A model generated the notes under the pieces. That model saw only the letters and a list, made by a program, of their open reading frames with translations. It had not been told where the DNA came from and did not search any database. Position numbers and translations under genes: made by a program. From Ailurus styani (lineage: Eukaryota > Chordata > Mammalia > Carnivora > Ailuridae): DNA of 64,000 bases. Shown here in pieces: positions 44,739-55,639 of this stretch. Each line of letters begins with the position of its first letter. Within the stretch, counting starts at the first letter, position 1. The DNA lies in NCBI GenBank assembly GCA_002007465.1, contig LNAC01000375.1, forward strand, positions 970,831-1,034,830, given 5' to 3'.

Positions 44739-45411
44739 ATGAAAGAACAAGACAAGGCCATGGCCAAATGTCTTAGAGAAACAGATATAACATGCCTGAT
44801 AGATAATTTAGAGTAATTATCATAATCATAAAGTTATTCACTAGACTTGAAAAAAGAGGAAAAGACATGAGTGAGGCCCTTAACACAGAGATAAGGAATA
44901 ACATAGCAGAGACAAAGGACTTAATAAACAAAAAGAGTAATGTATTTGATAGAATGAGCAGCAGAATGGAAGAAGCAGAGGAACAAATTACTGAACTAGA
45001 AGACAGAGTAAGGGAAGGTAGTCTAGCTGAACAAAAGAAAAAACAAAAAAATTATGCACAATGAGAATAGACTTTGGGAACTCAGTGACTCCATCAAATG
45101 TTATAACATTTGCATTGCAGGAGTCCTAGAAGAAGAAGAAGAGAGAAAAGGGAGCAGAAAATTTATTTGAAGAGATAATATCCGAAAATTTCCCTAATCT
45201 GGGGAAGAAAACAGATATCCAGATCCAGGAGGCTGAGAGGACCTCCAACAAAATCAAAATCAAAAGCAGATCCACACCAAGATATATTATAATTAAAATA
45301 TAGTGATAAAGAAAAAAATTTAAAGTGGCAAGACAAAAGAAGACAGTTACATATAAGGGAAACCCCATAAGGCTAAAAGTTTTCAGCAGAAACTTACCAA
45401 GCAAAGCTTAC
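44739..45411 (+). pseudogene. L1 ORF1 remnant
   Basis: The ORF1 protein is a trimeric RNA-binding chaperone of L1 particles. The start MKEQDKAMAKCLRETDITC is followed by an in-frame stop. The coiled-coil part is in the 65-codon frame 44867-45064 (SEALNTEIRNNIAETKDLIN, RMEEAEEQITELEDRV). The RNA-binding and C-terminal part follows out of frame (EIISENFPNLGKKTDIQIQE about 45165-45230; KKTVTYKGNPIRL at 45325-45380). After about 45411 the remaining ~50 C-terminal codons are deleted. At least two frameshifts separate these parts. Confidence 0.88.
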
Positions 45412-45444
45412 GTTTTCAGAAATAACCACAAAATAGGTAATAAA

Positions 45445-46005
45445 ATGACAATAAATACATATCTATCAATAATTACTTTGAATGTACATGGATTAAACAC
45501 ACAGAATAGATAAAAAAAGACAAGGCCCATATATCTGCTGCTTATAAAAGACTCATTTTAGACCTAAAGATGCCTGTAGATTGAAAGTAAGGGGATGGGA
45601 GAACATTTATAATGCAAATGGATGTCAAAAGAAAGCCAGAGTAGCAACACTTATATATCAGACAAAATAGACTTTAAAACAAAGACTTGTAATAAGAGAC
45701 CCCCCAAAAAAGATACTATATAATAATATAAGGGAAAATCCAGCAAGAAGATATAACAATTGTGAATACGAACCCAACATGGAAGTACCCAAATACACGA
45801 AACCATTAAAAACAAGCATAAAGGAACTAATCAATAATGATACAATAATAGTAGGGCACTTCACCATGCCACTTGTATCAATAGAGAGAGATTTTAAACA
45901 GAATCAGCAAGGGAAGAATGGCTTTGAATAACATATTAGAATAGATAGATTTAGCAGATATATTCAGAACTTCCAATCCAAAAAGAGCAGAATACACATT
46001 CTACC
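45445..46005 (+). pseudogene. L1 ORF2 endonuclease-domain remnant
   Basis: ORF2 starts ATGACAATAAATACATATC and encodes MTINTYLSIITLNVHGLNTQ, the start of the apurinic-type endonuclease domain that nicks target DNA. Later pieces keep SDKIDFKTKT and ATAATAGTAGGGCACTTCACC (normally GDFN; the Asp codon is changed to CAC, His). The frame is broken from codon 23 on. The domain is cut at about 46005, before the reverse transcriptase. Confidence 0.88.
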
Positions 46006-46340
46006 TTATGGTCCAGTAATCGCACTACTAGGTATTTACCAATGAGTACAAGAACATGAATTCAAAGGGATACATGCATCTTTTGTTTATAGCAGCATTA
46101 TTTATGATTGTCAAGATATGGAAGCAGCCCAAGTGTCTATCGATTGATGAATGGATAAAGAAGTGGTATATGTATATATACAGTGGAATATTATTAAGCC
46201 ACAAAAAAGAATGAAATCTTGCCATTTGCAAGGACATGCATGGAGTTAGAGACTATGGTGCTAAGTGAAATATTTCAGTCAATTAAAGATAAATAACATG
46301 ATTTCACTCATATGTGGAATTTAAGAAACAAAACATACAA
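46006..46340 (+). pseudogene. L1 ORF2 C-terminal remnant
   Basis: Directly after the endonuclease relic comes GTCCAGTAATCGCACTACTAG, the segment normally about 2.7 kb further on. TTATAGCAGCATTATTTATG, ATGAATGGATAAAGAAGTGG and GGAATATTATTAAGCCACAA are the usual C-terminal coding blocks, with several stops. Confidence 0.88.
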
Positions 46341-46787
46341 GCAAAGGGAAAAATATAGAGAGGAACATACCAAGAAACAGACTCAACTATAGTTGATTAC
46401 CAGAAGATGATAACCATAGAGATGGTTACCAGAAGGATGGTGAGTTGGGGGATGGGTGAAATAGGTGATGGGATTAAGGAGTGCACTTGTTGTGATGAAT
46501 ACTGGCTGATGTATGGAATTGTTGAATCACTATATTGTACAACTGAAACTAATATAACTCTGTATGTTAACTAACTGGAATTAAAATAAAAACTTAAAAA
46601 ATGTTACTGAATGTATTCAATACAGTAATAATGTTACTGAATTTATTCAATATATATTTGGAAAACAGACAATAAAGGACTTCAGTATATTTGTATCATA
46701 TAAATTCAAATGGAAATTCAAAATGGATCATAGACATAGTCTATATCTACAAGTATAGAACTTCAACAATGAAATGAGACAATGTCA

Positions 46788-46993
46788 GGGCATCTAATGG
46801 CTTAGTGGGTTAAGCGTCTGATTCTTAGTTTCTACTCAGGTCATGATCTTGCAATGGTGAGACTGAGCCCCACATCAGGTTCCATGCTAAGTGTAGAATC
46901 CATTTCAGATTCTCCCTCCTTTCCCTCTTTGCCCACCCCACTTGCACATGATATCTCTCTCTCTCTCTCTCTCTCTAAAATAAAAGAATAAAT
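46788..46993 (+). mobile_element. CAN-SINE, old subfamily
   Basis: Sense; GGGCATCTAATGGCTTAGTGG, CGTCTGATTCTTAGTTTCTAC, TCATGATCTTGCAATGGTGAG and ATCCATTTCAGATTCTCCCTC. The TCTGATTC and CAGATTCTCCCTC words mark the older subfamily shared across carnivores. Its 3' flank joins a MIR. Confidence 0.9.
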
Positions 46994-46999
46994 TGTCCT

Positions 47000-47125
47000 G
47001 ATTTTGTGCAACCTTGGGCAAGTGTCTTCCTGGATATTGAGGTTTTGTCTTTTTCCTTTGTAAAATGAGGGCTTTAAGATATATGATCACCAAGAATCAT
47101 TCTTGCTTCATACTCTATGACACCA
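47000..47125 (+). mobile_element. MIR SINE fragment
   Basis: GTGCAACCTTGGGCAAGTGTC, TTTCCTTTGTAAAATGAGGGC, AAGATATATGATCACCAAGA and CATACTCTATGACACCATG follow the MIR order ending in ...tctatga. Good match for its age. Confidence 0.8.
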
Positions 47126-47257
47126 TGATCTTGTTTCTTTTCATAACTTTTCCTTTGCTCGTCTGATTCATAATGGATGATCATTCCTATGAAAGTACTC
47201 TACATGTAAAACTGACTCTTAATTTTCAATCTAAGATTAAAAAACAATTAGATTTTT

Positions 47258-47799
47258 TTTGCAGTTTTATTTTTTTTATTATGTTCAGTTAGCCAACATA
47301 TAGTACCTCATTAGTTTTTGATGTAGTGTTCAGCGATCCATTAGTTGCATATAACACCCAGTGCTCATCATAACACGTGCCCTCCTCAATACCCATCAGC
47401 TGGTTACCCTATCCCCCCATCCCCTCCCCTCTATTACCTTCAGTTTGTTTCCTGGAGTCCAGAATCTCTCATAGTTTGTCTCACTCTCTCATTTCTTCTC
47501 ATTCAGTTTTCCCCCCTTTCCTCTGTGGTCCTCTGTGCTATTACTTATGTTCCACATATGAGTGAAACCATATGATAATTGTCTTTCTCTGCTTGACTTA
47601 TTTCACTTAGCATAATCTGTACCAGTTCCATCCATGTCAATGGAAATGGTGGATATTCATCCTTTCTGATGGCTGAGTAATATTCCATTGTATATATGGG
47701 CCACATCTTTATCCATCCCAACTGTTGAAGGGCATCTGGGCTCCTTCCATAGTTTGGCTATTGTGGACATTGCTGCTATGAACATTGGGATGCATGTGC
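47258..47799 (-). mobile_element. Carnivore L1 3' end, 5'-truncated, nested
   Basis: Antisense; TTTATTATGTTCAGTTAGCCA, ACACCCAGTGCTCATCATAAC, CACTCTCTCATTTCTTCTCA and GATGGCTGAGTAATATTCCA, ending at GGATGCATGTGC. Duplication AA(T/A)TAGAT(T/A)TTT at about 47246 and 47800. It is inserted beside or into the L1M copy that continues at 47800. Confidence 0.94.
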
Positions 47800-48350
47800 A
47801 AATAGATATTTTAAAAAGTCAATCACTCATCTACTGTGAGACCTAACCATTTCATTTCTAGATATTTGCCATAGAAAAATAAAATCTTACATTTATGAGA
47901 AGACTTTTCATAAGTGTTTATAGAAACCTCTTTTCTGTTATAGCCTCAAAGTGAAAATAACCCATAAGTTTGTGAATAAACTGTGGCAATTATGACAAAT
48001 GAATATTAGTTAGCAAAACAAAAAAAAATGGACTGTTAAGCATGGATCTCAAAATAATTATGCTGAGTGAAAGAATCCAAATAAAAGAATGCATATTATA
48101 GGATTCCATTTATATAAAATCTTATAATGCAAACTAATATACATTAATAGAAGGCAGACCACTATTTACATGAAGTCAAATTTGGAAAATGGCAGCAAAG
48201 AAGGATTGAAACAGGGAGTAAGGAAACTTTGGGGGGTGAAGGGTATCTTGATTCTCCTGAGGTGATTGTACATAGGTATACACTTATATTAAACCTTTTG
48301 CATGTGAAACTTATAGTATGCCTGTATTACCTCAATAAAGCTGTTACAAA
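47800..48350 (+). mobile_element. Old L1M ORF2 end and 3' UTR
   Basis: Sense; AACCATTTCATTTCTAGATAT, TATGCTGAGTGAAAGAATCC, AGGATTCCATTTATATAAAAT, AGGCAGACCACTATTTACATG, GTAAGGAAACTTTGGGGGGTG and CTGTATTACCTCAATAAAGCTG at the 3' end, as in L1ME/L1MC elements. Confidence 0.85.
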
Positions 48351-49009
48351 GTAAGTATAATTAAAAAGTAATGTAATTCCAAAAGAAGGAAATCTGAGGC
48401 AATTCATGGCAAATATATTTCTGACTATTGATTTAAACTATTTGAAATAAGGCATGGCATAAAGATGGGTCATTCAAGTTTGAAAGAACAGAGAAACTCC
48501 TGAATAACAAAATATAATTAGAAGATATAGAAATCATAGAAATGTGCTATTGATAAGAATGCAGTCATCAATTCAGCACAATTAATTACCCCAAATATTC
48601 CATAGTATATATAGTATCCATATCAACTTAACTTATGACAGGCGATTTACAAATAAATGGAAGAAGGAAGGTTATCTAGTAAATGATGTTCAGATGAGAG
48701 GCTAGAATTTGGAAAAATAATCAATTTAGGTGCTCAAATCATATAATCTAACATTTCATGTAATTAAAATTCAATAATTTTCAAAAAAATTGTATAAAAC
48801 TAGAAGAAAATAACTTTTTTCACATATATAGAATGGTGACATTAGAAATTATTGGAGGAAAATAAGATCAATTCTCTTGACCATTTGAATTATTCATTAA
48901 AAAAATACCTAAAATGAAAAAGCCAATAATAAAATAGTAAAAACATTGGTAATAAATGATTTAAAAGGATATTTCACTAAGTTTCTCTGTCTTTTTTGGT
49001 GGTCGTTAT
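48351..49009. other. Unique AT-rich sequence
   Basis: Nothing recognised. Confidence 0.4.
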
Positions 49010-49410
49010 GCATTGATCCAGGCCTGGCATTAGAGCATTAGAACAATCCATCTCCTAGGTTATACATATCGATTCATAGATGAACATATTTCTCAAGCCA
49101 AGTCAATGAAATTGTTGTCAGAAAGTGCACTAAAACTATTTTCTAAGAAATGGTCTGAGTTTGATGGTATAACTGTATGGATCATGGAGTTCAGAGTTGT
49201 CTAGGATCATCTTTAGTACCACAAACAGAGATTCTGGTTGAACAAAGATGAAATAAGAAGAAGATGACAGTTGAAAGATCGAATGAGGGATTCTTAATAT
49301 AATTTTTGCTCACTTGAGTCTAGCTATATCTTGAGGCTCTAAGTCCCTGGTCTTCCAGGTCTATGAGTTGGTAAATTAAATTTTAATTTCAGTTCCAGAA
49401 AATTTGAAAA
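49010..49410 (+). mobile_element. Ancient dispersed repeat, family D-like
   Basis: GATCCAGGCCTGGCATTAGAG, CAATCCATCTCCTAGGTTATA, CAAGCCAAGTCAATGAAATTG, ACTATTTTCTAAGAAATGGTC and GTCTAGCTATATCTTGAGGCT resemble a common old repeat (..ccaatcagagca.. gccaatgagagtc.. cagccatgcctgaag..). Family unnamed; may be related to 34160. Confidence 0.42.
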
Positions 49411-49595
49411 TAATAGTCCTGAATAATACCAATGTCATATTTTTAAATAATGAAGAACTCATTGAAACTGATGAGTGAAAATCCCCTTAATGAACAAATG
49501 ATGAACAGATAATACACACATACTCACATATACACACCTCTATCAATCAATTGAAAAAGTGTTGAAATTTATTTGCAATTGAAGCTAGAAAATTA

Positions 49596-49910
49596 CATCC
49601 TTTTTATTGATGTGAAACTGACATAATACGATATTATTCCCAGGTGTACAAAATAAAGATTTGACATTTGTATATACTGCAAAATGATCACCACAATAAA
49701 TCTAATTCATATCCATCACTTACATAGTTACAGTTTTTTTTTCCTTGTGATAAGGAACTTTAAGATTTACTCTTAGGGAAAAAAAAAGAGTTACTCTTAT
49801 CAATTTTCAAAAATGCATTATGGTATTAATTAATTGTAGTCACCATGCTGTACATTATATTCCCAGGACTTATTTTATAATGGGAAGTTTGTACCTTTTG
49901 ACATCATCTT
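49596..49910 (-). mobile_element. L1MA/L1MB-like 3' UTR
   Basis: Antisense; TTTATTGATGTGAAACTGAC, TGCAAAATGATCACCACAATA, GTAGTCACCATGCTGTACATT, TATTCCCAGGACTTATTTTAT and GTTTGTACCTTTTGACATCAT. The same region as the copies at 21555 and 61800. Confidence 0.87.
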
Positions 49911-51490
49911 GTACATCAAATCCTAATGTATGAAATAGTGATGTATGTGTCACATAGTAGGCGTCAAATAGGGGAAGTGATATGTATGTCACATAGAAGG
50001 GGAGGAAAGAGAGAGTAGATAGTAGGAAGCACTTCGGACCACAGCTATAGTTCTCTAGTACCTCTGCCATACTCAAGCATTGGCTGGGCACAACCCAGAG
50101 CTGATGCCTGAGTACTACAGTGAATTCAGAAGGAATGGAAGATGGAGGCTGTCATCTGTAGTTCTCAGAGCAGTGTTCTAGATCTGAAAATTTGGTTCAT
50201 GTCTAGGAATTGAGAAAGGGATAGATTTTTATTGGGGAAACCACCTTCAGATTCCTGCTCCTCTGTTCATGCTTTCTTCTGATGATAGTTATCAAATAAC
50301 ACCTGCATTTGCTATCGATTTGCCCCAGCAATGCCATGTTCTGTTAACTAACTCACCAATTCCCTCTCCATAAAGCTCCCTTTACCATTCTCTGACCTTG
50401 CTGATGTTTAAACACAGCAATCTGTGACTCTCTGGGTTCAGATGGTTAAGCAACAACACCTGATCTCTCTTACTTTGGGGATCCATTATTTCATTTCTGT
50501 TAACAAGGAAGATCTGTGGCTACCTCTATTACCATTGGCTCCAACCTGTGGAGGAGAACCGTCTCTTAGTGAAGCTAGTGTCCCTCTCACCACCGTAGTT
50601 ATTAAGTCTTCAGCGAAAGGTGAGTGCTCCGGGCCATCCCCTTGAACAATGTTCTTTGGTGGGTCCCCTAGTCTCACATTATATAGTCATTTTATGTACA
50701 TGCCCCTGAACATTTTAATCTCTTTATCTACTATCTGTGGAGGTAACTCAGGAACTTCAGCCTCACTCAGTCTAAGCTAACACTTTCTCCAGGTTTTAAA
50801 GAGCCAACTAGCAGCTGGTTTGCATAATCCCTAGGGTTCTTGCCAGGGAGTTAAATTTTGTGTTCTATGAAAGTGCCCCTAAATCAAAGAATTCTTGTTT
50901 ATTTTATAATCCCAGCCCCTTGAAATACAGCAGTAGAGGCCAGGTGGTGCTGCTTAACCACTGTAAAAATCAGCAAGGTCAGAGAAGCAGGCAAGGGGGC
51001 TTTACTGACAGGAAGCTGATGAGTTAGTTAATAAAACATGGTGTTGCCAGGACAAAATCCAATATCAGAAGTACTCCCTTGGATCCTGTTGTTACATGCT
51101 AGCTAATTTTTGCGGCTCCTTTGGGTTATAGTCTTTTTCCTCCTATATCAAACTTAGCATATTGCCAACCTGGTTATGCTGAGATTTTACTTAATTATCA
51201 GCCTGGGACAGCTCCTGAGGGGGATACCTATTAGTCTGCGGTGTCTTCCCAAGCAAAGGAAGTACTTGTTCTTAATACGTTAAATGGGCCATCTCTGTAG
51301 GCTGTGAGTGTTCAGAGAAGTCTGAGGAGCCCCCAGCGATCTGAGGAACTCACCCTGATGTCTTTATTCCTTGTTTCCCTGTCTTTGGTAAGAGACTGTC
51401 TTTGGCTGAGAATTAAATCATCTCTGGATCTTTAGAGAGACAATTAAAAATCTGAGAAGGACACCTCCATGGCTACCATCCTGGATTATA
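49911..51490. other. Unexplained 1.6-kb block of higher GC
   Basis: No SINE, L1 or microsatellite in 1.6 kb, GC visibly above its flanks, and words such as CAGTCTAAGCTAACACTTTC and GGGGGATACCTATTAGTCTGC that I cannot place. Open frames are up to 73 codons (50424-50645 plus; 50486-50677 minus). The coherent character suggests an old LTR retroelement or a processed copy, but I recognise no domain, LTR ends or duplication. Confidence 0.4.
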
Positions 51491-52170
51491 TTATATTAAA
51501 AGTTTTTTGAGTGTTTTTTTTGTTGTTGTTATTGTTGTTTTATTTTTGGTTCAGGTGCATTAATCTTGAGGAACTAATATTAATCTTAAAAGTTTACTGG
51601 TAAGCATTGGTGAATTTAAATTTACAAATTATTTGCTCCAGTAGATTTTTTCCCCTTTTCCCCAATGAAGACCTTGTTTTCCAAGGACACATTTTTTAAG
51701 AAATCTACTGACCTTTGATTAGAGGACAAATGGAATTTATGCTATAAGTTTAATTCTCCAGAAGAATTTCTAAGACTAGATTAATAGATGAAGTAAAATA
51801 ATACTTTTATTTATGTAGTATTTTTTCTTTGAAATAGTGGTTTGATTTTATCCTCCAGTGATATAAGTTTAATTTATTGGAAATAATTTATATGAGCTGG
51901 TTAATCACTAGTGGTAGAAATTAGGAGTATCTGAAGAATTGAAACGTGGAATGCCTACTGGTATTTATGTCAAACTTGTTAAGAGATTAAAGTTTCTGTA
52001 ATGTTCTCCTTTCTTTAGCAAAAAATGAGTTACCTTTAATGAAAGAGATTCCATCTGGTTTATTCCTTAGTTATCTAAAATTTGATTGAGAAATCATGTA
52101 AATTATTAACATAATTAGGTGACACATTTTAGAAATATAAAATAAACAAATTTTCAAATAGAGTTGACAA
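51491..52170. other. Unique AT-rich sequence
   Basis: A TTG/TTA-rich patch lies at 51506-51550. Nothing else. Confidence 0.4.
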
Positions 52171-52180
52171 AATTATACTG

Positions 52181-52351
52181 TTTCTTTAAATTTATTTTAT
52201 TTTAGAGAGAGAAAGAGAGCAGGAGCAGAAGGGGCAGAGGGAGAAAGAATATCCGAGCTGAGCTCAGATCTCGTTCTCACCAGACTGAGATCAAAACGTG
52301 AGCCAAAACTGAGAATCAAGTGCCTAACTGACTTTACCACCCAGGTGCCCC
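52181..52351 (-). mobile_element. CAN-SINE, old copy
   Basis: Antisense; TTTCTTTAAATTTATTTTATT tail, GCAGGAGCAGAAGGGGCAGAG body, GACTGAGATCAAAACGTGAGC and head TTTACCACCCAGGTGCCCC. Loose duplication AAAAT(T/C)ATACT at 52169 and 52356. Confidence 0.9.
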
Positions 52352-52366
52352 AAAGAAAATCATACT

Positions 52367-53210
52367 ATTAAATGAGTTATTTGATGTTTACTGTATTATA
52401 GGCTCAGTTTTATAGATTCAAAAATAATGTTTTTTAAATAAAATGGTGTAAAAGGAAAAATGTAGAAACCAAGTGAAAAAATAGACAAGTCATAAAAACT
52501 GAATGAATTGGGCTACATTGATCCATCAGTTTGATAGCTCCCTCTGAGAGCCTTGGATTTCATTCTCTTATTCTATTACACAGGATATGGCTTATAATTA
52601 GTTGTTAGAGCAAATCCATACCTTTTTTTATTTTGAAAACAAATATATAGTCTTTTATTTCTAAAAATATTCATTTTTAAAAGATACCAATATTTTTCTA
52701 TTTATTTAATGACATATAAAACTAACCTCCCCATCTCATCTCTATATAGGTAACAATACTTCTTTATGGGAGTGAGATGATTGTCTAGAATATCAATCAA
52801 TTTCTGACTAAAATAAAAGGACACAATTTAGATGGATAGAAAATGAGAACTTTACATAAATTCACCTTTGGATTTTGTTTTCATGTGTCATGGTATTCCT
52901 TTTTTATTCTATATTGAGATATTCTACAATTTAATCTTAGGACAGTAATCAGTTATAATAAAAAATATAGACTGTATTATATTTTTTTGTAAATTTTAAG
53001 CAAATTTCCATGTTGATAACACAGGTAAAAACAGAATTTGGTTTACCATTAGATTGTTCAGCTAATATCAATCTATGTTCAAGAAAAAGATAATAGGGAA
53101 TAATAATTTTTGCCATTATGCAAATGTCAAATGCATGTGGAATTATTTTACTTTTTAGAACCTTCTTAATTACTAGCAGATTCTCCCATGAACAAGCTAA
53201 TTTGTATTTC
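52367..53210. other. Unique AT-rich sequence
   Basis: Nothing recognised. Confidence 0.4.
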
Positions 53211-53212
53211 TA

Positions 53213-53546
53213 CAGTTTGCCCTTGAGTAACACAGGTTTGAATTGCACACATTCATTCATATGTGGATTTTTTTGATAAACACAATACTATAAATGTATC
53301 TTCTCTTTCTCTTTTTTATGATTTGCTTAATAACATTTTCTTTTCTCTACCATACTTTATTATAAGAATGCAGTATAAGATACATATATAAAATGCATAT
53401 TAATTGACTATTTATGCTATCAATAAGTCTTCTGTTCAACATCAGGCTATTAGTAGTTAAGTTTTGGGAGAGTCCGAAGTTATATTTGAATTTTCAACCG
53501 AATGGGAGGGCAGCACCCCTAATCCCTATGTTGTTCAAAGATCACC
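53213..53546. mobile_element. MER2-like non-autonomous Tigger DNA transposon
   Basis: 334 bp between TA dinucleotides (53211-53212, 53547-53548). Left end CAGTTTGCCCTTGAGTAACA and right end TATGTTGTTCAAAGATCACC are imperfect inverted repeats. The interior contains ATGTGGATTTTTTTGATAAA, TTGCTTAATAACATTTTCTTT and AGGCTATTAGTAGTTAAGTTT, as in Tigger1-derived MITEs. No transposase is present. Confidence 0.85.
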
Positions 53547-53556
53547 TATATTTTCA
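53537..53556. repeat. Target-site duplication (left) of the 1.15-kb L1
   Basis: AAAGATCACCTATATTTTCA matches AAAGATCACTATATTCTCA at 54710-54728 with two small differences. It overlaps the right end of the MER2-like element, showing that the L1 came later. Confidence 0.85.
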
Positions 53557-54709
53557 TAGGCAGTAACCTCTTTGACATTGGCCACAGCAACTTCTTTCAA
53601 GACACATCTCTAAAGGCAAAGGAAACAAAAGCAAAAATGAACTTTTGGGACTTCATCAAGATAAAAAGCTTCTGCACAACAAGGGAAACAGTCAACAAAA
53701 CAAAGAGGCAACCCACGGAATGGGAGAAAATATTCACAAATGACACTACAGACAAAGGGCTGGTATCCAAGATCTATAAAAAACTTCTCAAGCTCAACAC
53801 CCAAAAACAGATAATCATGTCAAAAAATGGGCAGAAGACTTGAACAGATACTTCTCCAAAGAAGATGTACAAATGGCTAACAGACACATGAAAAAATGTT
53901 CATCATCACTAGCCATCAGGGAAACTCAAATCAAAACCACACTGAGATACCATCTTACACCAGTTAGAATGGCCAAAATCAATAAGACAGGAAACAACAA
54001 GTGTTGGAGAGGATGTGAGAAAGGGGAACCCTCTTTCATTGTTGGTGGGAATGCAAGATGGTGCAGCCACTTTGGAAAACAGTGTGGAGATTCCTCAGAA
54101 AATTAAAAATAGATCTACCCTATGACTCTTCAATTGCATTACTGGGTATTTACCCCAAAGATACAGATGTAGTGAAAAGAAGGGCCATATGTACCCCAAT
54201 GTTCATAGCAGCAATGTCCACAATCGCCAAACTGTGGAAAGAGCCAAGACACCCTTCAACAGACAAATTGGTAAAGAAGATGTGGTCCATACATACAATG
54301 GAATATTACTCAGCCATCAGAAAGGATGAATACCCAACTTTTCTATCAACATGGACTGGTCTGGAGGAGATTATGCTGAGTGAAATAAGTCAAGCAGAGA
54401 AAGTCAATTATCGTATGGTTTCACTTACTTGTGGAACATAAGGAATAAAATAGAGGACTCTAGGGGAAGGAAAGGAAAAGTGAACGGGGGTAAATCAGAA
54501 AGGGTGACGAACCATGAGAGACTGTGGACTCTGAGAAACAAACTGAGGGTTATGGAGGGGAGGACGGAGGGGGGATGGGTGAGCCTGGTGGTGGGTATTA
54601 AGGAGGGCATGTATTGCATGGAGCACTGAGTGTGGTGCATAAACAATCAATCTTCAATCACTGAATAAATAAAATAACAAAAACAAAACAAAAATTGAAA
54701 CTATGCAAA
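53557..54709 (+). mobile_element. Young carnivore L1, 5'-truncated
   Basis: Sense, 1.15 kb. It begins inside ORF2 (GCAGTAACCTCTTTGACATTG), runs through the ORF2 C-terminus, then a 3' UTR with a purine-rich G-tract (GGAGGGGAGGACGGAGGGGGG) and GGAGCACTGAGTGTGGTGCAT, and ends in an A-rich tail. The long duplication and modest divergence make it one of the youngest L1s here. Confidence 0.96.
53590..54441 (+). pseudogene. L1 ORF2 C-terminal region, frameshifted
   Basis: ORF2p is the L1 endonuclease/reverse transcriptase; only its last ~280 residues are here, after the reverse-transcriptase domain. Three frames carry it: 53637-53843 ([29 protein letters not shown]), 53840-54106 ([32 protein letters not shown]) and 54058-54441 ([43 protein letters not shown]). 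The shifts are near 53815 and 54060, each consistent with a small indel. The Cys-rich segment is partly kept (NNKCWRGC). Not functional. Confidence 0.93.
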
Positions 54710-54729
54710 AAAGATCACTATATTCTCAT

Positions 54730-55639
54730 TTCATGCAAAACTTTCAGTGTTGATGGCTTGCCATAAAGGTCATAGAAAATGGTAAAACAAAAATAGAAAA
54801 TCATAGTCAAAGAAGAAGATAACAAGTTCATCAAACATGCATCTGATGCCTTTTTTATGCATAAGCTTCAGGTGTGTATCAGAGTTCAGAGAGAACAAGG
54901 CACAAAGGAAAACATAAGAAGTGATCTAGTTCTCACTGTTGGGAAAGATGGTGAATGCCAGTTCTTTAGGAGAAAAGCTCTCTTTCACTAAAATTCTGAA
55001 AGATCTCCCTTTGCAGCTTTATAAAGGAAAGAGTTATATAAGAATATGATATATCATTAATATTTCCATAAATTTTAAGTCATTGTCACTTAGCATTTTT
55101 GTCTGTTATCAATATTAGGTAAGATATGGATATATAAAAACACATAAAGATTTGCTTTCTGATAATCCTTATTGATCTATTGTTAGAACTTTTAATTCCA
55201 TAAATATCAGTTACCAATTTCTTTTTGACAGAAAAACCTAGAATACCAAGATGAGTTATTTATTTCAGTATATGGGAAAAGTAGGTGATAGATTATAATG
55301 ACTGCCAGAAAGACACCTATGGCTTTATTCATTTGGTCTCACTGAATTATGTACCCTTCTAACAACCAGAGGCCTGTAAGTAATTTACTTGACTCATTTT
55401 GAGCATTTTGTAACTTGTTCTTAAATCACAGGTACAGATAAATGAAAAGGGGGTGATGGTTCTAATGAAGAGACAGAAAACATGACAAATAAGGCGGTAG
55501 AAGGAGTAAGAGTTAAGTAAAGGAAAAAAGTCACCAAAATAAAGGAAAGGTCAAAATGAGTAAGATCTAAGGAAAAAGAAATAGATCTTGATAGCAAAAG
55601 AAGTCACAAACATAGTACAACCAAAGAAAGGACAATATC
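54730..55639. other. Unassigned AT-rich sequence
   Basis: Nothing recognised before the L1M ORF1 relic. Confidence 0.4.

Larger units (their letters stand above)
43583..46599 (+). mobile_element. L1 with intact 5' end and large internal deletions
   Basis: Sense, 3.0 kb, bounded by a target-site duplication. It starts AGGAGGAGAAGATGGCAG, the usual start of carnivore L1 5' UTRs, and ends with GGAATTAAAATAAAAACTTAA. Order: about 1.15 kb of 5' UTR, an ORF1 remnant, the ORF2 endonuclease start, then a jump to the ORF2 C-terminus and 3' UTR. A full carnivore L1 is about 6-7 kb, so roughly half is missing although both ends are present. No frame is usable and it cannot move itself. Confidence 0.93.
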
